Shown here one piece after another: positions 7,321 through 15,155 of a DNA stretch of 64,000 bases; position 1 is the stretch's first letter, and the number at the start of each line of letters is the position of its first letter. The notes beneath the pieces are model-generated. The model was not told the origin of the DNA, ran no database searches, and was given only the letters and a program-made list of their open reading frames with translations. A program made the translations under genes and the position numbers. This stretch comes from Sphingomonas ginsengisoli An et al. 2013 (GTDB lineage: Bacteria; Pseudomonadota; Alphaproteobacteria; Sphingomonadales; Sphingomonadaceae), in the NCBI RefSeq assembly GCF_009363895.1, contig NZ_CP045434.1, positions 2,808,501 to 2,872,500 of the forward strand, in the 5' to 3' direction.

Positions 7321-9072
7321 ATGCGTTCGTCACGTCTCTGGTCGATCGGCGCGGTTGCGCTGGGCTGGGCATCGGGCGCCAGTGCGGCCTGCCACCTTAC
7401 CCAATATTTCGAGCTGCCGGTGACCATGTCCGGATCGCGCGCATTGGTCAGCGCCAAGATCGACGGACGCGAAGCGCGCTTCATCCTCGACAGCGGAGCC
7501 TTTTTCAGCACGCTCTCGCCGGCAACTGCGCAAACCTACAACCTCAAGCTCTCCAACCTGCCGCCCGAGTTCTACATGCGCGGGATCAATGGCGCGACCA
7601 GCGCGTCGCTGACCACGGTGCGGCGGTTCTCGGTCGGCGGGGTCGACATTCCCGACGTCAAGTTCCTCGTTGGCGGGACCGACTTCGGCCAGGTAGGTTT
7701 TCTCGGCCAGAACCTACTCGGGTTGGCCGATGCCGAATACGACCTCGGCCACGGGGTGGTGCGGGTGATCAAGCCGAGCGGGTGCAAGGTTGAGGAGCTT
7801 GGCTATTGGCCGAGCGAGCAGCCGCTGACGATCCTACCGATCGAGGAGCGGACGGCGACCCAGCCTCACATTGTCGCCACGGTGACGCTCAACGGGGTGC
7901 GGCTGAAGGCGGTGTTCGATACCGGGGCGCCGCTGTCCGCCATCACCATGGCGGCGGCGCGGCGGGCGGGGGTCACGCCGACCAGCCCGGGGGTGAAGGC
8001 GGCCGGCTTCACCTCGGGGCTGGGGACGCGGACGTTGCGCACCTGGCTCGGTCAGTTCGACAAGCTCGAGATCGGGGGCGAGATGATCCCGCACCCGCAG
8101 ATCCGCTTCAGCGAGGCCGAGTTCGCCGACGCGGACATGTTGATCGGCGCCGACTTTTTCCTCACCCATCACATCTACGTCGCCAACAGCGCCAAGCGGA
8201 TGGTGATGACCTACGACGGCGGGCCGCTGTTCGGGATCAAGCCGAGCGGCGCGCGGCTGACCAGTGGCCAACGGCTCGATCTGACCGATCGGAGCGCGGC
8301 GCCGACCGATGCCGACGGTTTCGCCCGGCGGGGAGCGGCGCTGCTCAGCACGCATCAGGTGAGCGACGCTTTGGCGGCGTTCGACCAGGCGGTCACGCTG
8401 GCCCCGACCAATGGCGATTACCTGCGGCAGCGCGCGGTGGCGCGGCTGGCCAATCGCCAGCCGCTGCTCGCCGCCGCCGATCTCGACAAAGCGGTGACGC
8501 TCAACCCGAATGACATTGAGGCGCATGGGCTGAGGGCGCAACTCAAGCTGTCGGCGCGCGACCCGGCGGGGGCCGCCGAGGATCTCCGCGCGCTCGACCG
8601 GTTGCTCCCGCCGGCGGCAAGCGAGCGGATGAGGATTGGCGGGATGGCCGATGCCGCCGGGCTGCCCGAGCTGGCGCTCGCCAATTACGACGCCTGGCTC
8701 AAGGCGCATACGGCCGATGCCAACCGGCCGACCGCGCTCAACGGGCGCTGCTGGGCGCTCGGGCAGCTCGGCCGCGACCTCGACCGGGCGCTGAGCGACT
8801 GCAACGCGGCGCTGAAGGCGCGGCCCAATGTGGCGGCCTATCTCGACAGCCGAGGGCTGGTGCGGCTGCGGCGCGGCGAGCTGCCGCTGGCGCTGGCGGA
8901 TTATGATGCGGCGATCCGGCTCAATCCGCAGAATGGCTGGAGCCTGCTGATGCGGAGCGTGGTCAAGCGGCGGATGGGCGACGCCGCAGGGGCCGATGCC
9001 GACCGCACAGCGGCGCTGCGTATCGCCCCGCTGGCCGCCGAGCGGGCGGCCAAGCTGGGGCTGACGAGCTAG
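7321..9072 (+). CDS. Secreted protein with two retropepsin-like aspartic protease domains and TPRs
   Basis: About 583 aa. The ATG at 7321 has GGGAG upstream and opens a signal peptide ending in ASGASAA; longer upstream starts would bury it. Two pepsin-like half domains follow: the first has FILDSGAFFS, the second AVFDTGAPLS, each with the D-S/T-G catalytic triad. Retropepsins act as dimers, so the tandem may form one active site inside a single chain. The C-terminal part holds several TPR units (for example AFDQAVTLAPTNGDYLRQRA). A periplasmic protease or binding protein is likely; the substrate is unknown. Its stop overlaps the convergent DsbA-like gene by 4 nt. Confidence 0.85.
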   Translation: MRSSRLWSIGAVALGWASGASAACHLTQYFELPVTMSGSRALVSAKIDGREARFILDSGAFFSTLSPATAQTYNLKLSNLPPEFYMRGINGATSASLTTVRRFSVGGVDIPDVKFLVGGTDFGQVGFLGQNLLGLADAEYDLGHGVVRVIKPSGCKVEELGYWPSEQPLTILPIEERTATQPHIVATVTLNGVRLKAVFDTGAPLSAITMAAARRAGVTPTSPGVKAAGFTSGLGTRTLRTWLGQFDKLEIGGEMIPHPQIRFSEAEFADADMLIGADFFLTHHIYVANSAKRMVMTYDGGPLFGIKPSGARLTSGQRLDLTDRSAAPTDADGFARRGAALLSTHQVSDALAAFDQAVTLAPTNGDYLRQRAVARLANRQPLLAAADLDKAVTLNPNDIEAHGLRAQLKLSARDPAGAAEDLRALDRLLPPAASERMRIGGMADAAGLPELALANYDAWLKAHTADANRPTALNGRCWALGQLGRDLDRALSDCNAALKARPNVAAYLDSRGLVRLRRGELPLALADYDAAIRLNPQNGWSLLMRSVVKRRMGDAAGADADRTAALRIAPLAAERAAKLGLTS

Positions 9073-9788
9073 CCCTTGCGGGCGCGGGCGGCGGCGATGG
9101 CGGCCTTGAGCGTGTCATAGCCGACCGCGCCGTTGAGCACCCGGTCGCCGACCACGAACAGGGGCGTGCCGGTCGCGCCCAGCTCGGTCGCGAGCTGGTA
9201 GTTACGCTTGAGCTCGCTCTCATATTCCGGGCTCTGCGGGATGGCGGCCGGAATGCCGGCGGCCTGCGCGGCCTGCGCTAGCGTCTGCTGGTCGGGGCGG
9301 CCGGCGGCGTAGAGCGCGTCGTGGAACACGGTGAACTTGCCCGCCTTGCTTGCCCCCAGCGCCATCCGCGCGGCGGCGATGCTGCCTTCGCCGAGGATCG
9401 GGAAGTCGCGATAGACGATCCTGAGGCCGGGGTCTTCCTTGAGCAGGCGGTCGAGCACCGGCAGCGAGGCTTTGCAGAAGCCGCAGGCGTAATCGTAGAA
9501 TTCGACCAGCGTCACTTCGGGCTTGGCGGCGCCCTGCCAGGACGAGCCGAACGGGGTTTCAAGCGCGGCGCGGTTGGCGGCGAGCGTCGGCGCATATTGG
9601 CGCTCCTTGAGGCTCTCGGAGGCGGCGATCAGCATGTCAGGATCGCGAACCATCGACTGGCGGACGTAGCGGTCGAACCAGCCGGCGTTGGCGCCGAGCA
9701 CCAGGACCAGCAGGGTCAGCAACGTGCCGCCGACCGCGCCCAGTAGCGCGGCGGGGAGGGGCGAGGGGGCCCGGGTCGGTTCGCTCAC
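9069..9788 (-). CDS. Membrane-anchored DsbA-family thiol oxidoreductase
   Basis: 239-aa thioredoxin-fold protein with one N-terminal membrane segment (about residues 13-32) placing the domain in the periplasm. The redox motif is C102-G-F-C105 after EFYDYA, and the cis-Pro loop is GTPLFVVG. Motif and layout fit the BdbD/ScsC-like branch of DsbA proteins, which oxidise or isomerise disulfides. The GTG start overlaps the stop of the upstream M48 protease by 4 nt, so both are made together, which suggests a shared envelope-folding role. The exact partner is unknown. Confidence 0.88.
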   Translation of the reverse strand: MSEPTRAPSPLPAALLGAVGGTLLTLLVLVLGANAGWFDRYVRQSMVRDPDMLIAASESLKERQYAPTLAANRAALETPFGSSWQGAAKPEVTLVEFYDYACGFCKASLPVLDRLLKEDPGLRIVYRDFPILGEGSIAAARMALGASKAGKFTVFHDALYAAGRPDQQTLAQAAQAAGIPAAIPQSPEYESELKRNYQLATELGATGTPLFVVGDRVLNGAVGYDTLKAAIAAARARKG

Positions 9789-11149
9789 TTGTTGTGCTTG
9801 CCCTTCTTGTCGACCTCGGCGCGCGACACCATGGCGATATCCTGCGCGCGAAGATAGTCGGGGGTGCCGGGCGGGATTCCGCGCATCGCGGTCTCGGCGC
9901 TGGCGAGCGCGAGCTTGGCGTCGCCCTCGAGGTTGAAACGCTCGGCGGTGGCGAGCGCGGCGCGGGCGATGTCGCCCTTATGCTCGTAGACCATGCCGAG
10001 CTGGTACCAGGCGAAGGGATTGTCGTTGTCGCGGTTGACCGCGGATTTGAGCACCCGCTCGGCTTCGGGATAGTTGCTGTCCTGCTCGGTCGCGATCAGC
10101 GCGTGGCCGAGCATGGCGGCGATCATCGGCTTGTCGGGGGCGGCGGCGACCGATTGGCGGAGCGGCTCGAGCGCTTCCTTGGGCTTGCCCGATTCGAGCA
10201 GCACCTGGCCCTTCAACTCGAGGAAATAGGGGTCGCCCGGGCGCAGCTTGAGCAGCGCATCGCTCTCGGCCAGCGCCTGATCCTTATAGGCCTGGCGATG
10301 GTAGGCGTAGGCGCGGGCGTAGTGGGCCGGGATCGACTGGTCGCTGACCGGGTAGGTGGCGAGGACCGCCTGCGGCTCGGAGATGAAGCCGATGAGCTTG
10401 GCGCGCACCCGCTGGAAGCGTTCCTCGAGCTTGGGATCGGTCTTCACATTCCAGGCGGCGTCCTTCTGGTAGAGGTTCTGCAGCGTCTGGATGCGCTCGG
10501 ACGAGAGCGGGTGGGTCTGGCCGTAGCTGTCGGTCTGATATTGGGCGAGGCGATACTCCTGGTTCTGCAGCTTCTTGAAGAATTCGAGGCTGCCGCGCCC
10601 GCTGATCCCGGCTTTGCTGAGGTAAGAGGCGCCGGCGAGGTCGGCGCTGGTTTCCTGGGTGCGCGAGAAGGATAGGAAGCTGCCCTGGGCGGCCTGCTGG
10701 CCGAGCGCCAGCGCGCCCATCGCCGCGTCGCCCGCGCCCGCCGCCATCGCGAGGCCGCCGAGCACCAGGCTGAGGATCTGGATGGCGGTGGCTTTCTTGA
10801 CCCCTTGGTAGATCCGGATCGAGTGGCCGCCGGCGACGTGGCCGAGCTCGTGGGCGATGACGCCCTGGACCTGGTTGGCATTGTCGGCGGCGGTGAGCAG
10901 GCCCGACTGGATATAGACCGTCTGGCCGGTCGCGACGAAGGCGTTGATCTCGGGGTCATTGATGAGGACGACCTTGACCGCGCGCGGGTCGAGCCCGGCG
11001 GCCTGGATCAGCGGCTTCGACATGTCGGCGAACAGCTGCTCGGTTTCGCTGTCGCGCAGGATCGCCTGCGCCGCGGCGGGCTGGGCCGCCGCCATCGACA
11101 GGACGAGCGCCAGCATCAGCCAGCGGGCGAACAGGGTCACGCGTCGCAT
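9785..11149 (-). CDS. Periplasmic M48 metalloprotease with TPR tail (BepA-like)
   Basis: About 454 aa. The chosen start gives MRRVTLFARW followed by a signal peptide ending in AAAQA; the longer frame adds 27 unconserved residues. The zinc motif HELGH is at residues 100-104, with the third ligand region in the TSADLAGASYLSKAGI segment. The C-terminal half is TPR-like. This matches BepA/YfgC, a chaperone-protease that acts on outer-membrane proteins such as LptD. It is coupled to the downstream DsbA-like gene, consistent with disulfide-dependent outer-membrane assembly, which is inference. Confidence 0.9.
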   Translation of the reverse strand: MRRVTLFARWLMLALVLSMAAAQPAAAQAILRDSETEQLFADMSKPLIQAAGLDPRAVKVVLINDPEINAFVATGQTVYIQSGLLTAADNANQVQGVIAHELGHVAGGHSIRIYQGVKKATAIQILSLVLGGLAMAAGAGDAAMGALALGQQAAQGSFLSFSRTQETSADLAGASYLSKAGISGRGSLEFFKKLQNQEYRLAQYQTDSYGQTHPLSSERIQTLQNLYQKDAAWNVKTDPKLEERFQRVRAKLIGFISEPQAVLATYPVSDQSIPAHYARAYAYHRQAYKDQALAESDALLKLRPGDPYFLELKGQVLLESGKPKEALEPLRQSVAAAPDKPMIAAMLGHALIATEQDSNYPEAERVLKSAVNRDNDNPFAWYQLGMVYEHKGDIARAALATAERFNLEGDAKLALASAETAMRGIPPGTPDYLRAQDIAMVSRAEVDKKGKHNK

Positions 11150-11234
11150 GGCGCGGGCTTGGGCGTGGGGGACTGAACGGGGCGTGAAAGCGGGCGCCCT
11201 CCCCGCTGCCGGGCAACGGGGAGGGGCCACGAAA

Positions 11235-13886
11235 TCAGCCGAAGGTGCGCTGCCACCAGCCTTGCCGGCGCGGGCCGGTGTCGGTGGAGTCGGCGGCGGC
11301 CGCCTCGTCGTTGCTCGGCGCGGGAGCGGGCTCGTCGGTCACCGGCTCGGGCGCGGGTTCGGCACTGACGGTCTCCGGCGCGGCGACGGCTTCGGCCACT
11401 GGGGCGTCCGCCTTCTTGGCGCGGCTGCGGCGCTTGGGCTTGGCCGGGGCTTCCGCGGCGGCTTCCTCGGCGACGACCGCGGCCGGCGTTTCGGGCGCCG
11501 CGTCGACGACCGGAGCGTCGAGCGTCGGCTCGGGCGCAGCGGCCTCGGCCTTGCGGGCGCGGGGACGGCGGCGGGCCTTCGGCCTCTCGTCTTCGCTCGA
11601 GACAGGCTTCTCCTCGGCAAAGGCCTCGACCGCGTCGGGCGAGGGGTCTTCCGACGGCACCGGCTCCTTCATCGGCGCTTCGTCGGGCGCGGGGAGGTCG
11701 GTGCCGGCGGCGTCGGCGACCTGCGCCTCGCCCCGTCCACCACGACCGCCGCGACCGCGACGACGACGGCCGCGCGAGGGCGCTTCCCCGTCACCGGCCT
11801 CGGCTTCCTCGACGATGTGCGCGGGCGTGTCGCCGGCGTCGAGCGCCGGCGCGGCAGTCTCGCCGTCACCTTCGCCCTCGGCCTCGTTGGCGAGCATTTC
11901 ACCGGCTTCCATCGGCTCGCCGTCACGGCGGCGATTGCGTCCGCCGCGGCGCCGACGCCGACGCCGACGCTTGCCGTCGCCGCCCTCGTCGTCCTGGCCA
12001 CGCTCCTCGCGCGGGCCGCGCTCGCCGCGCCGCTCCGCGGGCTCGTCCTCGGCCTCTTCCTCAAACTCCTCGTCCTCGAACTCGTCCTCCTCGACCGCGT
12101 CGACCGGGGTCGGCAGCGGCTGGGAGACGGGACGGGCGACCGGGCGCGGGCCCGAGCTGTCGACGCTCATCCGCGCACCTTCGAGGCTGGGATCAACCAG
12201 CACCTCGATCGAGACGCCGTAGCGGGCCTCGATGTCGGCCAGTTCGGCGCGCTTCTTGTTGAGCACGTAGATGGCGGCCTCGGCGCCGGCGCGCAGGCAG
12301 ACCTTTTCGCCGCGGCCGCGCGCGGCCTCGTCCTCGATCAGGCGGAGCGCTTGGAGACCCGACGAGGAAGCGGTGCGCATCAGGCCGGTGCCGTCGCAAT
12401 GCGGGCAGGGCTTGGTCGAGGCTTCGAGCACGCCGGTGCGCAGCCGCTGGCGGCTCATCTCCATCAAGCCGAAGCTCGAGATACGGCCGACCTGGATGCG
12501 GGCGCGATCGTTCTTGAGCGCCTCCTTCATCGCCTTCTCGACCTTCCGAACATGGCCGTTCTGTTCCATGTCGATGAAGTCGATGACGACGAGGCCAGCC
12601 ATGTCGCGCAGGCGCAGCTGGCGAGCGATCTCGTTCGCCGCTTCCAGATTGGTCTGGAAGGCGGTCTGCTCGATATTATGCTCGCGGGTCGAGCGGCCCG
12701 AGTTGATGTCGATCGACACCAGCGCCTCGGTCGGATTGATCACGAGGTAGCCGCCGCTCTTCAGCTGGACGAGTGGCTGGTACATCGCGCCCAACTGCTC
12801 CTCGACGCCGTAGCGCTGGAACAAGGGGGTCGCTTCGGAGTGGGCGGTGACGCGGCGGACGTGGCTCGGCATCAGCAGCTTCATGAAGCCGCGGGCGGCG
12901 CGATAGCCGTCCTCGCCCTCGACGATCACTTCCTCGATCTCACGATGATAGAGGTCGCGGATCGCGCGCTTGATCAAGTCACTGTCGCGATAGATGAGCG
13001 CGGGCGCGCTCGACTTGAGCGTCACCTCGCGGATCTCGTCCCACAGGCGGGCGAGATAGTCGAAGTCGCGCTTGATCTCGGTCTTGGTGCGCTGGAGCCC
13101 GGCGGTGCGGACGATGAGGCCCATCGTCTTGGGCAGCGCCAGGTCGGCCATGATCGACTTCAACCGCTTGCGGTCGGCGCCGTTGGAGATCTTCCGGCTG
13201 ATCCCGCCACCGTGCGAGGTGTTGGGCATCAGCACGCAATAGCGGCCGGCGAGGCTCAAATAGGTGGTCAGCGCGGCGCCCTTGTTGCCACGCTCTTCCT
13301 TGACGACCTGGACCAGCAGCACCTGGCGGCGATGGATGACGTCCTGGATCTTGTAGCGGCGGCGCAGATTCTGGCGGCGGCGACGCAGGTCGTCGGCCTC
13401 ATCGACCGCGGCGCGGCGGCCACCGCCACCGGTTTCCTCCGAGCGCGGGGCCGGCTCTTCGCCGTCCTCGTCGTCGTGATGGTCGTCGGCTTCGTCGGCC
13501 TCGTCGGGACGAGCCTCGAAGCCGTCATCGTCGTGATGGTCGTCGTCGTGCGGATAATCCTCGTCCGCCTGGGCGCGCAGCCGCTCTTCCTCGGCGGCGT
13601 GTTCGGCCTCCTCGCGGAGCAGCGCCTCGCGGTCCTCGCGCGGGATCTGGTAATAGTCGGGGTGAATTTCGCTGAAGGCGAGGAAGCCGTGGCGATTGCC
13701 GCCGTAATCGACGAACGCCGCCTGCAGCGACGGTTCGACCCTGGTTACCTTGGCGAGATAGATATTGCCCTTGAGCTGCTTGTGCTCGGCGGATTCGAAG
13801 TCGAATTCCTCGATCCGGTTACCCTTGGCGACCGCGACCCGGGTTTCTTCCGGGTGGCGCGCGTCGATCAGCATGCGCATTGTCAT
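11235..13886 (-). CDS. rne: Ribonuclease E/G family endoribonuclease (RNase E)
   Basis: 883 aa. The S1 domain near the N-terminus is interrupted by a long Asp/Glu/His-rich insertion (about residues 95-170), as in alphaproteobacterial RNase E. The catalytic Mg-binding aspartates are D393 in SIDINSG and D436 in VVIDFID. The Zn-link CPHC is at 494-497. The C-terminal 300 residues are low-complexity, alternating acidic stretches and Arg-rich patches, the degradosome scaffold and RNA-binding region. It initiates mRNA decay and processes rRNA and tRNA. The ATG has GGAG 8 nt upstream. Confidence 0.96.
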   Translation of the reverse strand: MTMRMLIDARHPEETRVAVAKGNRIEEFDFESAEHKQLKGNIYLAKVTRVEPSLQAAFVDYGGNRHGFLAFSEIHPDYYQIPREDREALLREEAEHAAEEERLRAQADEDYPHDDDHHDDDGFEARPDEADEADDHHDDEDGEEPAPRSEETGGGGRRAAVDEADDLRRRRQNLRRRYKIQDVIHRRQVLLVQVVKEERGNKGAALTTYLSLAGRYCVLMPNTSHGGGISRKISNGADRKRLKSIMADLALPKTMGLIVRTAGLQRTKTEIKRDFDYLARLWDEIREVTLKSSAPALIYRDSDLIKRAIRDLYHREIEEVIVEGEDGYRAARGFMKLLMPSHVRRVTAHSEATPLFQRYGVEEQLGAMYQPLVQLKSGGYLVINPTEALVSIDINSGRSTREHNIEQTAFQTNLEAANEIARQLRLRDMAGLVVIDFIDMEQNGHVRKVEKAMKEALKNDRARIQVGRISSFGLMEMSRQRLRTGVLEASTKPCPHCDGTGLMRTASSSGLQALRLIEDEAARGRGEKVCLRAGAEAAIYVLNKKRAELADIEARYGVSIEVLVDPSLEGARMSVDSSGPRPVARPVSQPLPTPVDAVEEDEFEDEEFEEEAEDEPAERRGERGPREERGQDDEGGDGKRRRRRRRRGGRNRRRDGEPMEAGEMLANEAEGEGDGETAAPALDAGDTPAHIVEEAEAGDGEAPSRGRRRRGRGGRGGRGEAQVADAAGTDLPAPDEAPMKEPVPSEDPSPDAVEAFAEEKPVSSEDERPKARRRPRARKAEAAAPEPTLDAPVVDAAPETPAAVVAEEAAAEAPAKPKRRSRAKKADAPVAEAVAAPETVSAEPAPEPVTDEPAPAPSNDEAAAADSTDTGPRRQGWWQRTFG

Positions 13887-14267
13887 GAAAAAGTCTCCGC
13901 TGGCGCGCCTGGCTACCGAGAGGCCGGCGCGCGCGTGATGAATCCAGCGCCGGCGCGGCGAGGCCGCGAGCGCTGGGAAGGATGATGAATTGTGCTGCTG
14001 CTGCGTCGACCATCCGCGAAGACGCGCCGTCGAGCTCTGAAAAGAGCTCCCGACGGGCGTTGGATTGGGTCATTGCAGCGTCAACCTGTACGATACCGCG
14101 GCGACTGGGTTTCCTGGATGGGAAGCCGCCCCGGCGCTGGTCCGCTCGCCTGCCTCACTCGAGGACCGGCGGGACCGACCATCGGCCTAGCATCCTCGCA
14201 CCCCTGCCGCAATGGCGGGGGCCGCCGCCGCTTTAAGATCGGTCAATAACGGGTTAAGCCCCGGCCC
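13887..14267 (-). promoter_or_regulatory. rne 5' leader / divergent intergenic region with a strong hairpin
   Basis: The 380 bases between rne and the divergent amidase gene hold no convincing gene. On the rne side a perfect 7-bp stem (14032-14038 with 14043-14049) with a 4-nt loop and outer GTC/GAC pairs lies about 145 nt upstream of the start. GC-rich palindromes lie nearer the start (about 13905-13980). RNase E mRNAs are commonly autoregulated through structured leaders, so a similar role is plausible but not shown. Confidence 0.4.
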
Positions 14268-15110
14268 ATGTGGGGGCGCAGAGCTGGAACGATCGCGCTG
14301 GCGCTGCTGGCGGGCTGCACGCGGCACGACGCGGGCGGCGACGTCGTTGGCGGGGACGCCGGGGGCAGCCTGACGCTAAGCCTGCCCGACCCACTGACCG
14401 ACGTCACGGTGACCGAGGCGCGGGTCCCGGGGCGGCCGCTGGTGGTGATCGACGCCGGGCATGGCGGGCGCGATCCCGGGGCGTCGGGCGTGACCAGCGG
14501 GATCAAGGAAAAGGAAATGACGCTGGCGGTGGCGCGCGAGCTGCGCGACCGGCTGGCGAAGGACGGGCGAGTCCGGATCGCGCTAACCCGCGCCGACGAC
14601 CGCACGCTCGCGCTCGACCAGCGCTCGGACATCGCGCGGCGGCTGGGGGCGGCACTGTTCGTCTCGCTCCACGCCGACAGCTCGAGCGAGCCCAATGCGC
14701 GCGGCGCGACCGTCTATTCGCTGTCGGAAGTCGCCTCGGATGCCGACGCCGAGCGGCTGGCGGCGCAGCAGGACGGCGCGGCCGGCGCGATCGGCCCGGC
14801 CAGCGGCGGGGCGCGGGCACTGCTCGCCGACCTCGCCATGCGCGACACGATGAGCGCGTCGGCCGATTTCGCGATGCGGCTGGTCGGGCAGGCCAAGGGC
14901 ACGCTGACGCTGCGCCCCGAGCCGCACCGCTTCGCCGCCTTCCGCGTGCTGCGCCGGGCCGAGGCGCCGGCGGTGCTGGTCGAGGTCGGCTATCTGTCGA
15001 ACGGCGCGGACGAAGCGATGCTGCGTGATCCCGCCCAGCGAGCGCGGATCGTCGCCACCCTGGCGCGCGCGATCGAGACGGAGCTGGCGGTCCGGGCGAC
15101 GGGCCGCTGA
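14268..15110 (+). CDS. N-acetylmuramoyl-L-alanine amidase (Amidase_3)
   Basis: 280-aa peptidoglycan amidase cutting the bond between N-acetylmuramate and L-Ala. The N-terminus ends in a lipobox-like LALLAGC (Cys about 17), so it may be an outer-membrane lipoprotein. Zinc ligands fit the family: His in VVIDAGHGGRDPGA, Glu in GIKEKEMTL, His in LFVSLHADSS, and a catalytic Glu in VLVEVGYLSN. No AMIN domain is present. It sits just before the PBP1A gene on the same strand, 45 bp apart, a cell-wall pair often seen in alphaproteobacteria. Confidence 0.92.
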   Translation: MWGRRAGTIALALLAGCTRHDAGGDVVGGDAGGSLTLSLPDPLTDVTVTEARVPGRPLVVIDAGHGGRDPGASGVTSGIKEKEMTLAVARELRDRLAKDGRVRIALTRADDRTLALDQRSDIARRLGAALFVSLHADSSSEPNARGATVYSLSEVASDADAERLAAQQDGAAGAIGPASGGARALLADLAMRDTMSASADFAMRLVGQAKGTLTLRPEPHRFAAFRVLRRAEAPAVLVEVGYLSNGADEAMLRDPAQRARIVATLARAIETELAVRATGR

Positions 15111-15155
15111 CGAGCCGCTTTCCCCGCCTCTTTCAAGTGGCTAGAGCAGCGTCCC

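Noticed and set aside
10944..13985. A 1013-codon open frame antisense to rne
   Set aside because: Arises from the repetitive, GC-rich RNase E coding sequence; no domain or start signal.
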